From the NCBI RefSeq assembly GCF_900130065.1, contig NZ_FQXV01000012.1:1-64000 (forward strand): a stretch of DNA of 64,000 bases, given 5' to 3'. Numbering within the stretch: position 1 is the stretch's first letter; each line of letters starts with the position of its first letter. Below the pieces are notes generated by a model. The model made no database searches, was not told the DNA's origin, and was given only the letters and a program-made list of their open reading frames with translations. The DNA comes from Sporobacter termitidis DSM 10068. GTDB lineage: Bacteria; Bacillota; Clostridia; Oscillospirales; Oscillospiraceae. Position numbers and translations under genes: made by a program. This document shows, piece after piece, positions 26,118 through 34,828 of the stretch.

Positions 26118-26846
26118 TTGTACGCAACACACGGGCGCGTCGGCGCCAGCGGGACGGGCATGGACGGCCTTTTAAAGCTCAGCGCGGCCCTGGATATGAT
26201 CCAGGACTGCTCCCTGCACTGGATGGAATCGGAGCCTGTCTTCAGGGACTTTCTGACCGCGCACAACGCGGCGATGCTCCTCGTCTCCCGGCAGGTGGAC
26301 GCGGTGCGATGGCCGGTCTACGGAGAGCGCGTTACCGCCGAGACGCGCGTATACGAGTGCCGGAGCTTCTTCGGCTATCGGAACACGGTGCTTTACGGCG
26401 AGGACGGCGGCCGCTGCGTTCTGACCTGGAGCGCCGGGGCGTTCGTGGACAGGGACTCCGGCAAAATGGTGCGCGTGCCGCCCGAGGTGCTGGACAGCGT
26501 CGTCCTGGACGAGAAAATCGACATGGAGTATCTGGACAAGAAAATCGCGCTGCCGGACATCGCGTGGCGCCTGCTGGAGGCCGTCCCCGTCCGGCGGGGC
26601 GATATTGATTTCAACCGGCATATGAATAATGCCAGATACGCGGAGGCCGCGCTGGAGCTCCTGCCGGAGGATATGGCGCCCGACCGGCTGCGCATCGAAT
26701 ACAAAGCGCCGGCCAGGCCCGGCGCCCTCCTGTATCCCCGGACCGGCGAAGCGCCCGACGGCAGGCGTTACGTTCTCCTGTCCGACGCGGCCGGCCACCC
26801 TTACGCCGTGATGGAATTTTCCAAGCGGCCGGGAAAAAAGACTTAA
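26118..26846 (+). CDS. Acyl-ACP thioesterase (Fat-type, double hotdog)
   Basis: 242 aa, the usual length of bacterial Fat proteins. The N-terminal hotdog has LLKLSAALDMIQDCSLHW and the second has DIDFNRHMNNARYAEAALELLP, containing the Asn-x-His-x-Asn-Asn type catalytic segment of acyl-ACP thioesterases. It releases free fatty acids from acyl carrier protein. The start is TTG at 26118 with AGAGAGGGATCGA upstream. Monocistronic by its own promoter. No terminator with a T run was found; the next promoter starts about 95 bases later. Confidence 0.8.
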   Translation: MYATHGRVGASGTGMDGLLKLSAALDMIQDCSLHWMESEPVFRDFLTAHNAAMLLVSRQVDAVRWPVYGERVTAETRVYECRSFFGYRNTVLYGEDGGRCVLTWSAGAFVDRDSGKMVRVPPEVLDSVVLDEKIDMEYLDKKIALPDIAWRLLEAVPVRRGDIDFNRHMNNARYAEAALELLPEDMAPDRLRIEYKAPARPGALLYPRTGEAPDGRRYVLLSDAAGHPYAVMEFSKRPGKKT

Positions 26847-26940
26847 CAGTTTCGTAAAACAATCTTACAGGATTTGTAATAACTATTTGAGAATCCTTAC
26901 AATAAGCGGATATTTCTTTTGTCACGTCAGACGAAAAACG

Positions 26941-26978
26941 CCCCCAAATTTGACTTGGGGGGTCCCGGCTGGTATAAT
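26941..26978 (+). promoter_or_regulatory. Promoter of the glycosyltransferase-like gene with an inverted repeat over -35
   Basis: TTGACT (26950-26955), 17-bp spacer, TATAAT (26973-26978). CCCCCAA and TTGGGGG (26941-26961, 7-bp arms) enclose the -35 box, so a protein binding there would block it. The leader to the start codon is about 250 bases; apart from short frames I see nothing definite in it. Confidence 0.6.
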
Positions 26979-27236
26979 TGAATTAAAATACGGTATATCG
27001 GTCAGCCGGCGGACGCCGTTTTCAGGATTCAGCTTCTTGGGTGGTGGGCCATCACGTGGTCTGCCGCCCATTACTCATATGGAGCCGATTCCAAAGCCGA
27101 AGCCGAGAGGGAGATGATGACCAGGGCAAACGCCAAGATAAAGATGGAACGGCACCTCCCTGCAGCGACAAGAGCGTCCGGCCGCCAGAGCGCGCCCGGA
27201 TGACAATTGATTCTCTGTTGGAAAGGAGTGTACACC

Positions 27237-28511
27237 ATGGAGAAAAATACGGTTAATGTAGGAATAGGATTTGCCACAGGGAGAAAAAGCTTCAGGCAGG
27301 TCGCGCGGACATACGCGGAAAACTGGTATGAATCCGGCCTGGCCGACAACAAGAAAATCAGCCTGAATCTTTTTGTCGCCTATGACTTGAACTATAAGAA
27401 CACGCGGCCCAACGACTTTACATGCCTCGACGCCAGAATCACGGATATGTTGGATTATCCTTTCTTCATCGGCGACGCGCTGATGAAAAAGGAGGCGGCA
27501 ACCCTCGTCTCCACAGGCGTGATTAACAGGTACGAGGCAGAGCTCCTGTTTGGCGACGGTTATGCGAAAAAGCGCAACGCCATTATGTATTTCGCCATCA
27601 AGAATCATATGGACTACCTTCTGTTCATTGACGACGACGAATACCCGCTCGCGTCCATAAAAACGCCGGGAGGCATTGTCTGGAAGGGCCAGCACGTGCT
27701 GGAAACGCATCTGAGATGCATTAAAAACGCCGATATCACCCATGGTTATCACTGTGGTTATGTTTCTCCCATCCCTCAGCTTCATTTCAACGATACGCTG
27801 ACGGAATCGGATTTCAAGCTGTTTATCGAGACGATCAGCAACGACATTATTAACTGGGATTCCCTCCGGGAAAAAATGCGGGACGGCGGCGTGACCTACG
27901 CCAACGAGGCTGTGCTGAACAGCAAAGAGCCCACAGAGGTGATGGAGGAAGGCGGGGCAAAATTTATTTCCGGTTCCAATCTTTTGATCAGGCTGGACAC
28001 CGATAAGGACATTTACCCGTTTTTCAACCCGCCCGGCGCCAGAGGAGAGGACACGTTTTTAGGCACCTGTCTCTCCGATCTCAAGGTTCTTAAAGTGCCG
28101 TCCTATACTTTTCACGACGGCTTTCTGTCCTATCCGCACCTGCTGTACGGCACGCTTCCCAACAAGCTGAAGCCGGTTTTCCACGGCGACGGCGAGGTCG
28201 ACGAGCGGTTTTACAAGGCCTGTGTCGGCTGGGTCCGATACAAGCCCCTGCTCCTGTACATCACGAACCGCGCCGATTACGCGCGCAATATCGCCGTGAT
28301 GAAAAAAAGTCTCGCCGGTGTCCTGCCAAAGCTCTGCAAATATTTCGGCAGGAACGAGTTCAGCAGCCTTCTGTCCGAGCTCGACCGGTATTCCGCCGAC
28401 GTGGAAGCCCACTATAAGATGTTTGAAATGACAAAGGCCGCATGGACGAAGGTCCTGGACTACCGCCGCAGCCAGCCTGACGGCTGTTACCGCGACGTCC
28501 GGGCAGACTGA
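27237..28511 (+). CDS. Glycosyltransferase-like protein (GT-A fold suspected)
   Basis: 424 aa, soluble. The N-terminus VNVGIGFATGRKSFRQVARTYAENWY and the acidic motif MDYLLFIDDDEYP (D132-D134) suggest a GT-A nucleotide-sugar-binding domain with a DxD-type metal site. GGAKFISGSNLLIRLD and ARGEDTFLGTCLSD in the middle look like acceptor-site and ED-type catalytic segments of family 2-like enzymes. The C-terminal third (from about 330) is helical and unassigned. GAAAGGAGTGTACACC precedes the ATG at 27237. I do not recognise the exact family. It stands alone with its own promoter, followed by a hairpin/repeat region. Confidence 0.6.
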   Translation: MEKNTVNVGIGFATGRKSFRQVARTYAENWYESGLADNKKISLNLFVAYDLNYKNTRPNDFTCLDARITDMLDYPFFIGDALMKKEAATLVSTGVINRYEAELLFGDGYAKKRNAIMYFAIKNHMDYLLFIDDDEYPLASIKTPGGIVWKGQHVLETHLRCIKNADITHGYHCGYVSPIPQLHFNDTLTESDFKLFIETISNDIINWDSLREKMRDGGVTYANEAVLNSKEPTEVMEEGGAKFISGSNLLIRLDTDKDIYPFFNPPGARGEDTFLGTCLSDLKVLKVPSYTFHDGFLSYPHLLYGTLPNKLKPVFHGDGEVDERFYKACVGWVRYKPLLLYITNRADYARNIAVMKKSLAGVLPKLCKYFGRNEFSSLLSELDRYSADVEAHYKMFEMTKAAWTKVLDYRRSQPDGCYRDVRAD

Positions 28512-28527
28512 ACGAGACTGGTCCAAA

Positions 28528-28553
28528 CGACGCATCGGAAATCCGATGCGTCG
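28528..28553 (+). terminator. Hairpin after the glycosyltransferase-like gene
   Basis: CGACGCATCGGA-AA-TCCGATGCGTCG, a perfect 12-bp stem followed by only CTTTAG. A near-identical hairpin with a proper T run occurs at 28749-28786, on the other side of the repeat element, as though the element had split or duplicated a terminator. Confidence 0.5.
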
Positions 28554-28556
28554 CTT

Positions 28557-28746
28557 TAGACTGTCGATAAAGCCCTTTGGGCTTTATCGACAAGAGGCTG
28601 TATGCAGCGCGCTCAGCCGCGCGCTGCATGAGAAGAGTCACGCAGGAGGCGCATGTCCTCCTGCGTGACAAATCTTCGATTTATTTGCCGCCCCGGCGGC
28701 AAACTCTGCGAGGCTTTGTCCTCTGTTTGCAGGTTTTTTGACAAGC
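28557..28746. repeat. Multi-hairpin intergenic repeat, copy 1
   Basis: About 190 bases from TAGACTGTCGA to TTTTTTGACAAGC, with near-inverted ends (TGTCGA/TTGACA). Internal perfect hairpins: TGCAGCGCGC/GCGCGCTGCA at 28603-28628, a 13-bp stem GTCACGCAGGAGG/CCTCCTGCGTGAC type at 28637-28669, and TTTGCCGCC/GGCGGCAAA at 28684-28703. The same three hairpins in the same order recur at 29988-30160. No coding potential. It may be a small non-autonomous mobile element or a structured RNA. Confidence 0.8.
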
Positions 28747-28748
28747 CC

Positions 28749-28786
28749 AAGCGACGCAGCGGAAATCCGATGCGTCGCTTTTTGTT
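28749..28786 (+). terminator. Hairpin with T run after repeat copy 1
   Basis: AAGCGACGCAGCGGA and TCCGATGCGTCGCTT form a stem with one mismatch, followed by TTTGTTTTG. It probably terminates transcription from the glycosyltransferase-like gene. The 220 bases from here to 29009 hold no gene I can support. Confidence 0.6.
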
Positions 28787-29009
28787 TTGTATACCGCAGT
28801 AGCAAATGGAATTCGATACGGATTTATCCAACATTTGGTCTCTATATTGTACATATATCGACACGCTTTTTGTGCAAATAAACAAATTTGCAGAGGATGC
28901 GCCGTCGTATTCGTCATTTTCCGCTTTCAGCGCAAGAAAATGCCGATAAATATAACAGACATATCCTGTCTGTCTTTGAGACACGTCGATAACGCGCAGG
29001 GAGATGGCC

Positions 29010-29933
29010 ATGGAACAGAGCACGGTACAGACAAACACAACACAACAGAATACGGCGGTACAACAGCCGGCTCCAATCGACGGGCAGGCGGCTGCCGTCG
29101 CGGCTGCCGTCCCCATGGATTTACCCGTTTATACGGAGGACCCGGGGCCGCAGCCCGGCAGCGGCATCCCCGGCGAATTTGAGTTCCACTCCGGCCACAG
29201 GATTACGGAGCTGTCGGAGAACGTCTTCGTTTTCGGTATTATCATATCGCTGATCATCGGTTTCATCATCTGGAGCAGGCGGGCCGACCTGACGGGTTTC
29301 CTGGAAGGCATCGCGGCGACCGTGGCCGGCTATTTTCTGTCCAAAGTGCTGAGGGTCTGTTTAAACGGATACGCGCAGCTGATCAACAATGCCGCCGAGC
29401 AGACGAGAATCCTCAAGCGGATGGAGCAGGAACGCGCCGCCCAGCTTTTGAAGGAAGCGCAGGCCGAAATGGCTCAGGCCGCCGCCGCGGCGGCCCAGGA
29501 GCAGGTTGCCCAGGAGAGCACGGCCAGCGTCGAGACAACCGAGGTCTTCGAGGCGCCGGACGCATCCGACGCACCCGGCACACCCGAGGAGGACAACGGC
29601 GAAGACGCCCCCGCCGAGGACAACGAGGAGCTCAACAAAAAAGCCGCGATCGCGCTTGTGGAGGAGTCCCTTTCGGATACGGTCAAGGCCAAGGTCTTTG
29701 ACGCCTATAATCCCGGTTCGCGCCGCCGCAACCCATTCGCGCCGACCCAGGAGGCGGTGGAAACGGACCGGCATAACAGGATCGCCGTTTTTTCCGCGCG
29801 CTACGGCGGCGAGGTCAAATGCCCCATCTGCAACAGGCGCCAGAGCTCCAACGACAACGTCTGCCAGCTCTGCGGCTGCCGCTTCATCTTCGTCGACAAC
29901 ACCAAGAAAGGCCGAAAGGCCAGCCGCCAGTAA
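29010..29933 (+). CDS. Unknown membrane protein with coiled segment and C-terminal zinc ribbon
   Basis: 307 aa; not recognised. A Gln/Thr/Ala-rich N-terminus (1-60) leads to two hydrophobic segments (VFGIIISLIIGFIIW; FLEGIAATVAGYFLSKVL). Next comes a charged Ala/Gln helix (QTRILKRMEQERAAQLLKEA, likely coiled coil), an acidic low-complexity region, and a C-terminal ribbon CPICNRRQSSNDNVCQLCGC with two CxxC pairs. The start at 29010 is favoured over 29004 because AGGGAG is then 6 bases upstream. Both sides are flanked by copies of the hairpin repeat. Membrane anchoring with a cytoplasmic zinc ribbon is inferred. Confidence 0.7.
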   Translation: MEQSTVQTNTTQQNTAVQQPAPIDGQAAAVAAAVPMDLPVYTEDPGPQPGSGIPGEFEFHSGHRITELSENVFVFGIIISLIIGFIIWSRRADLTGFLEGIAATVAGYFLSKVLRVCLNGYAQLINNAAEQTRILKRMEQERAAQLLKEAQAEMAQAAAAAAQEQVAQESTASVETTEVFEAPDASDAPGTPEEDNGEDAPAEDNEELNKKAAIALVEESLSDTVKAKVFDAYNPGSRRRNPFAPTQEAVETDRHNRIAVFSARYGGEVKCPICNRRQSSNDNVCQLCGCRFIFVDNTKKGRKASRQ

Positions 29934-29959
29934 CACGGCGGCAGAATATCAACATAAGC

Positions 29960-29988
29960 AAGAGGCTGTACATGCTGTACAGCCTCTT
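29960..29988 (+). terminator. Hairpin after the zinc-ribbon membrane protein gene
   Basis: AAGAGGCTGTAC / GTACAGCCTCTT, perfect 12-bp stem with a 5-base loop, directly joined to repeat copy 2. There is no clear T run, so termination is plausible rather than certain. Confidence 0.5.
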
Positions 29989-30160
29989 AGACTGTCGACA
30001 AATTTATCGACAAGGGGGGTAGCATGCAGCGCGCTCAGCCGCGCGCTGCATGAGAAGAGTCACGCAGGAGGCGCATGTCCTCCTGCGTGACAAGTTATGA
30101 ATTTATTTGCCGCTCCGGCGGCAAACTCTGCGAGGCTTTCCTCTGTAGTTTTCGACAAGC
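29988..30160. repeat. Multi-hairpin intergenic repeat, copy 2
   Basis: About 173 bases from TAGACTGTCGACA to TTTTCGACAAGC, with the same three hairpins as copy 1 in the same order and orientation; most of the central 130 bases is identical. Its first hairpin (TGTCGACAAATTTATCGACA) is shorter than in copy 1. The 110 bases from here to the hypE stop contain nothing I can name. Confidence 0.8.
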
Positions 30161-30270
30161 CGGTAAGAGGCTGTACGCATATGCGTAGGGCGCGGCTTCC
30201 CAAACGCGCCTCTCCTGCCGGCGCGGCAGTCACATGAGTGGGAATGATGGTGTACATCAAGCCGGCAGTA

Positions 30271-31260
30271 TCAGCAGATCCTCGGCAGCCCCTCGCCCAG
30301 GAGCGGGGTGACAACGCGGGTGCCGCCGGCGCGGGTGGTGATGACGACCTCCGGCCTGTCCGTATCGCGCACCGTGCCGACGCGTATGGCGTCCGCGCCG
30401 TATTTAGAGCCCCGTATGAGCGCCAGCGCGCGCTCGGCGTCCTTTTCCGGGAGGAGGAGCGCCAGCCTCCCCTCGTTGCCCATGGTGAGCGGATCGAGCC
30501 CCAGGATATCGCAGAAGCCCCGTACCTGTTCGTCGGCGTATTCCGCCCCGCCGTCGAGCGTGATGCGCACCTTCGACGCCGCCGCGATCTCATTCAGCAC
30601 GGTGGCCAGCCCCCCGCGGGTGATGTCGCGCAGCGTATGGATGTCGAGCCCGCTCTCCAAAAGGCGCAGTACCATCTCCCCCAGTGGCGCGCAGTCGCTC
30701 TCGATGGTGTTCTCTATGCCCATGCGGCGGGACAGGAGGCATGCCTGATGGTTTCCCAGGTGCCCGCTGATAATAACAGCGTCGCCGGGCCGCGCCGCGC
30801 CGGCGCTGATATCGCCCCGCGCCTCCACCATGCCGATGCCGGAGGTGTTCACATACATGCCGGCTTTCCCCTCCACGACCTTTGTGTCGCCCGCCACGAT
30901 CAAAACCCCGGCCTCCCGCGCGGCGTTGTGCATGGAAATGACCACGCGCTCCAGATCATCGGTGTCGAGCCCCTCCTCCAGGATGAAGCCGGCGGACAGA
31001 TACTTCGGCCGCGCCCCCCGCATTAAAAGGTCGTTGACCGTCCCGCAGACGGCCAGCTTGCCGATGTCGCCGCCGGGGAAAAACAGCGGTGTCACCACGA
31101 AGGAGTCCGTCGTAAAGGCGATCCTGGTCGAGGGCAGATCGAGGACAGCCGCGTCTTCCATGCGGTCTAAAATCTCGTTGGTGAAATATACCCCGAAAAT
31201 AGCGCCGATCAGGTCGCCGGTCTGCTTCCCGCCGCCGCCGTGGGCCGATGTGATTTTCAT
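30271..31260 (-). CDS. hypE: Hydrogenase maturation protein HypE (carbamoyl dehydratase)
   Basis: 329 aa AIR-synthase-fold protein. It begins with ITSAHGGGGKQTGDLI, contains FTTDSFVVTPLFFPGGDIGKLAVCGT, and ends in PRIC, whose terminal Cys receives the carbamoyl group from HypF and is dehydrated to thiocyanate as the source of cyanide ligands. The start at 31260 overlaps the hypD stop (ATGA). Last gene of the hydrogenase operon. Confidence 0.96.
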   Translation of the reverse strand: MKITSAHGGGGKQTGDLIGAIFGVYFTNEILDRMEDAAVLDLPSTRIAFTTDSFVVTPLFFPGGDIGKLAVCGTVNDLLMRGARPKYLSAGFILEEGLDTDDLERVVISMHNAAREAGVLIVAGDTKVVEGKAGMYVNTSGIGMVEARGDISAGAARPGDAVIISGHLGNHQACLLSRRMGIENTIESDCAPLGEMVLRLLESGLDIHTLRDITRGGLATVLNEIAAASKVRITLDGGAEYADEQVRGFCDILGLDPLTMGNEGRLALLLPEKDAERALALIRGSKYGADAIRVGTVRDTDRPEVVITTRAGGTRVVTPLLGEGLPRIC

Positions 31261-32309
31261 AGCCTCTCCCTGTTTCTGTAATAAATGCCGCAGGCGCCCT
31301 CCGCGGAGACCATGCACGGCCCCACCGGGTCCAGCGGCGTGCACCGCGTCCCGAAAAACGGGCAGTCCGTAGGCGCCGAAGCGCCGATGATGACGCTGCC
31401 GCACAGGCAGCCGGGCGGCTCGGAGATATCCGAGTCGGCGTCCCAGTCCCCGGCGCTGTATTCCGCAAACGCCGGCCGCAGGACGTAGCCGGAGCCTTCA
31501 ATAACGCCGAGGCCCCGCCAGGCGGTGTCTGCTTTTACAAAATATTTGTCGATCAGCGTCAGCGCGGCCGTGTTCCCGGAAGGGGTCACCACGTTGGGGT
31601 AGAGGTTGTGCACCGCCGCCGACCCCGCCCGGCACTGGTTCACAAGGTCCCACAGCGCGGCGGCGAGATGCTCATACTCAAAGCCGGCCACGGCCACCGG
31701 CACCCCGAAATCGCCGGATATTTCCCGGTAGGCGTCCGCGCCGATGATGGCGCTCACATGGCCGGGGCCGATAAAGCCGTCGATAGCATGGCCGCCGGCG
31801 CAGATCCAGCGGAGCGCCGGCAATATGGCCTTGACGGCCGTCAGAAACCGGACGTTTTTGATATTCCTCCGGCACATCTCCTCCAGCATCAGCGCGTAAA
31901 TCGGGAGCGTCGTTTCAAAGCCGACGGCCGTCATGTAAAAGGTCAGATCCGGCGCCTTTTCGGCAAGGTCCAGGACCTCCATCGGGGAATAGACGATCCG
32001 GACCCGGCCCCCCTGGGCCCGCGCCTCGGCAAGCGACCCCGCCGTCCCCGGCACGCGCATCATGTCCCCAAAGGTGCACAGGACGTTGTTGTCCTCCCGG
32101 GACAGGCGGCACGCCGCGCCGATATATCCGCCCGGCGTCACGCAGACGGGGCAGCCCGGCCCGGAGATGAGCCGGATGGTCTCCGGCAGCACGTCCCGGA
32201 GCCCGCTGCGGAAGATGCTGTCGGTATGCGTCCCGCAGACCTCCATAAAGCGCAGCGGCGGGCCGGAATATTCCCGGATCGCCCGCAGGCAGTCAGCGGC
32301 GCTCTTCAT
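31257..32309 (-). CDS. hypD: Hydrogenase maturation protein HypD
   Basis: 350 aa iron-sulfur scaffold that with HypC carries the Fe(CN)2CO group. Diagnostic segments: FMEVCGTHTDSIFRSGLRD, SGPGCPVCVTPGGYI, FYMTAVGFETTLPIYALM, FIGPGHVSAIIG and VAVAGFEYEHLAAAL; the C-terminal Cys cluster (GCLCGSVIIGASAPTDCPFFG) holds the [4Fe-4S] ligands. The ATG at 32309 is favoured over 32321 because GAGG lies 6 bases upstream. It overlaps hypC by 17 bases. Confidence 0.95.
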   Translation of the reverse strand: MKSAADCLRAIREYSGPPLRFMEVCGTHTDSIFRSGLRDVLPETIRLISGPGCPVCVTPGGYIGAACRLSREDNNVLCTFGDMMRVPGTAGSLAEARAQGGRVRIVYSPMEVLDLAEKAPDLTFYMTAVGFETTLPIYALMLEEMCRRNIKNVRFLTAVKAILPALRWICAGGHAIDGFIGPGHVSAIIGADAYREISGDFGVPVAVAGFEYEHLAAALWDLVNQCRAGSAAVHNLYPNVVTPSGNTAALTLIDKYFVKADTAWRGLGVIEGSGYVLRPAFAEYSAGDWDADSDISEPPGCLCGSVIIGASAPTDCPFFGTRCTPLDPVGPCMVSAEGACGIYYRNRERL

Positions 32310-32523
32310 CGATGACCTCATTTAAAAGGCCGAACAGCTCTTCAAGCTCCTCTTTTTCCTTCTTTTGCAGGATCGAGATGGCGCAGCCGGCGTGGATAAG
32401 CACGTCGTCGCCCACCTTGGCCCCCACGAGCCCCAGCTCCACCGGCAGGATGTTCCCGCTGATTTCAACCTTGCCCTGATGACCTGAACGCTCAATCAAT
32501 TTGCCGGATACCGCCACGCACAT
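32293..32523 (-). CDS. hypC: Hydrogenase assembly chaperone HypC
   Basis: 76 aa. It begins MCVAVSGKLIE, with the Cys2 needed for binding the iron group and the large-subunit precursor, and has ISGNILPVELGLVGAKVGDDVLIHAGCAI, the HypC/HupF core. It overlaps hypF by 32 bases and hypD by 17. Confidence 0.95.
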   Translation of the reverse strand: MCVAVSGKLIERSGHQGKVEISGNILPVELGLVGAKVGDDVLIHAGCAISILQKKEKEELEELFGLLNEVIDEERR

Positions 32524-34828
32524 GTGCCGTTCCCTCCCCGTTTGAATTCATGATCCGATGGCCGGCCGCGTATGCCTGGCCCAGCGCGATGCCGCCGTCG
32601 TTCGGCGGCACCTTTTCGTTGAGGAACACTTCAAATCCCTCCGATGCCAAAAGCGGCCCGGTTTTTTCCAGCAAGACGCGGTTTTGAAAAACGCCGCCGC
32701 TGAGACATACCTTTGTAATCCCGTGCTCTTCCCTGAGCCTCGTGCACATATCGGCGATCAGCCCGGCGATCGTCAGATGGAACCGGAGCGCCAGAAGTCC
32801 GGTCTCCGCGCCCGTGTCTCTTTCCGCGACGATCGCGCGCAGGCACGGCGCGAGGTCTGCGATAAAAGCCCCGCCGCCCCGCCGTATCCCGTACGGCAGC
32901 GGCCCGGCGTCCTCCTCGGGGGAAAGCCGATACGCGGCCGCCGCGTTTTCCAGCTCTATGGCGCCCTGGCCCTCGTAGGTGGATTCCCCGCAGATGCCCA
33001 GCATGGCGCTCACCGCGTCGAAAACCCGTCCCATGCTGGACGAGCGGATGGTGTTGATATTATTGCCCAGGGCGGCCCGGACCAGCTTCTCCCGCTCCGA
33101 GCACGGCGCGTGCCCGATACCCGCGTCCGCCATATAGCAGGCGGCTGTCTTCCAGTTGTGTTTCACCGAATCGTCCGAACCCAGGAGCTTCACCGCTTTC
33201 AGGTGGCCGGCTCTTTTAAAGCCGCCGGGGGATGCGATCAGAAACTCGCCGCCCCACACCGTGCCGTCCGTCCCGTAACCGGTGCCGTCAAACGCCACGC
33301 CGATGACAGGCTCGCGGATATCGTGCTCGGCCATGACGGAGGCAATATGCGCGAAGTGGTGCTGCACCTCGATCACCGGCAGGCCGGTTTCACGGGCGTA
33401 TCGCGCGGCGGCGTAATCCGGATGCATATCGCAGACGGCGTACGCCGGCTTGAGATGGAAAAGCGCCGCCATGTCCCGGACCGTCTCGCGGTAAAAATCC
33501 ATAGCCTCCACGCTGTCCAGGTCGCCCATTTCGGTCGTCGGGTAGCACAGCGGCCCCGCCGTCATGAGCGCGGCACTCTTCTGCTGCGCCCCGCAGGCCA
33601 GCAGCGGCGGGCAGCCCTGCAGCGCGGCAATCTCGACGGGCAGCGGCACATAGCCCCTGGCGCGCCGAAGGAGCTGGATTTTACCGTTCACCACGGTGGC
33701 CACCGAATCGTCCAGCCGCCGGAGGATGCGCCTGTTGTGGGTCAAAACCCCGTCTAGCAGCGCATTCCGCTTAAAAAAAGCCCGCATCTCGCCGTCGTCC
33801 TTGATGATCGGCAGGGACGAGACGTTGGCGCTCGTCATCACAAGGGGCCCCGTTTCGCGCAGCAGCAGGTACTGCAGCGGCGTGTACGGCAGGAACGCGC
33901 CGAGAAACCGGCTCGCCCCGCAGACACTCTCCGCGAAATCGCCGCGCGCCCGGTTTAACAAAACGATCGGCCGCGCCGGCGACAGTAAAAGCTCTTTTTC
34001 CGCGTCACTCACCCGGCAGCAGGACAAAATATCCTCCGGTGCCGGGAACATGACGGCAAAGGGCTTATCCTCGCGCCCCTTGAGCTCCCGCAGCTTGCCG
34101 ACGGCCCCGCCGTCGTACGGGCTGCAGGCGAAATGGTACCCGCCGATGCCCTTGACGGCCACGATGCCGCCGCTTTTCAGCGCCGCAACAGCGCGGGCGA
34201 CGGCGTCAGCTTCCACAGGCGCTTCGCCGCGCCCCTCGTAGCGCAGCACCGGCCCGCAGCCGTTGCAGCAGACCGTCTGGGCATGGCAGCGCCTGTCGGC
34301 GGGGTCATGGTACTGGCTGCGGCAGAGGGGACACATGTCGAAGTCGCTCATCACCGTCGTCTCCCTGTCGTAAGGGAGCGCGTCTATGATCGTAAACCGC
34401 GGCCCGCAGGCCACACAGCTGATAAACGGATTAAGATAACGAGGATCGCCCGGCGTCGTCATTTCACGCAGGCAATCCTCACACACGGCGATATCGGGCG
34501 ATATCATTGCTCTTGAGAAATCGGACCGGCCGCTGCCGGCAATGACGAACCCGCCCTCCTCCGGCTGAGACGGCGCCGACAATTCCTTCTCGATGCTGTC
34601 GATGCGCGCGCCGGCGGGCGGCTTCTCGGCGAGCTCATCCAAAAAGCGGCGGACGGCCTTTTCCGGCCCCAGCGCCCGGATCACCACATGGCCGCTTTCG
34701 TTTTTCACAAAGCCCGTGAGCCCGTGCCGATTGGCCAGCCGGGCCACAAACGGGCGGAAGCCGACGCCCTGGACGACGCCTCTGATTTCGATATCGGCCG
34801 TTATCCGGCCATTTTGGCTATGAGCCAT
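32492..34828 (-). CDS. hypF: Carbamoyltransferase HypF
   Basis: 778 aa with the full domain order: acylphosphatase-like (IEIRGVVQGVGFRPFVARLA), two zinc fingers (CEDCLREM with CVACG; CPLCRSQY with CNGCG), YrdC-like (GGIVAVKGIGGYHFACS; LVMTSANVSSLPI) and the Kae1-like carbamoyltransferase (IEVQHHFAHIASVMAEH, GVAFDGTGYGTDGTVWGGEF, VCLSGGVFQNRVL). It transfers carbamoyl from carbamoyl phosphate to HypE. It overlaps hypB by 28 bases. Confidence 0.96.
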   Translation of the reverse strand: MAHSQNGRITADIEIRGVVQGVGFRPFVARLANRHGLTGFVKNESGHVVIRALGPEKAVRRFLDELAEKPPAGARIDSIEKELSAPSQPEEGGFVIAGSGRSDFSRAMISPDIAVCEDCLREMTTPGDPRYLNPFISCVACGPRFTIIDALPYDRETTVMSDFDMCPLCRSQYHDPADRRCHAQTVCCNGCGPVLRYEGRGEAPVEADAVARAVAALKSGGIVAVKGIGGYHFACSPYDGGAVGKLRELKGREDKPFAVMFPAPEDILSCCRVSDAEKELLLSPARPIVLLNRARGDFAESVCGASRFLGAFLPYTPLQYLLLRETGPLVMTSANVSSLPIIKDDGEMRAFFKRNALLDGVLTHNRRILRRLDDSVATVVNGKIQLLRRARGYVPLPVEIAALQGCPPLLACGAQQKSAALMTAGPLCYPTTEMGDLDSVEAMDFYRETVRDMAALFHLKPAYAVCDMHPDYAAARYARETGLPVIEVQHHFAHIASVMAEHDIREPVIGVAFDGTGYGTDGTVWGGEFLIASPGGFKRAGHLKAVKLLGSDDSVKHNWKTAACYMADAGIGHAPCSEREKLVRAALGNNINTIRSSSMGRVFDAVSAMLGICGESTYEGQGAIELENAAAAYRLSPEEDAGPLPYGIRRGGGAFIADLAPCLRAIVAERDTGAETGLLALRFHLTIAGLIADMCTRLREEHGITKVCLSGGVFQNRVLLEKTGPLLASEGFEVFLNEKVPPNDGGIALGQAYAAGHRIMNSNGEGTAHVRGGIRQID

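Noticed and set aside
27114-27203. A 29-codon frame in the leader of the glycosyltransferase-like gene as a leader peptide
   Set aside because: The purine-rich stretch before it touches the ATG, leaving no normal spacing, and the translation is Arg/Ala-rich without any attenuation-type codon run.
28787-29182. A 131-codon rightward frame overlapping the start of the zinc-ribbon membrane protein gene
   Set aside because: It overlaps the better-supported frame starting at 29010, has no ribosome binding site, and its translation lacks recognisable features.
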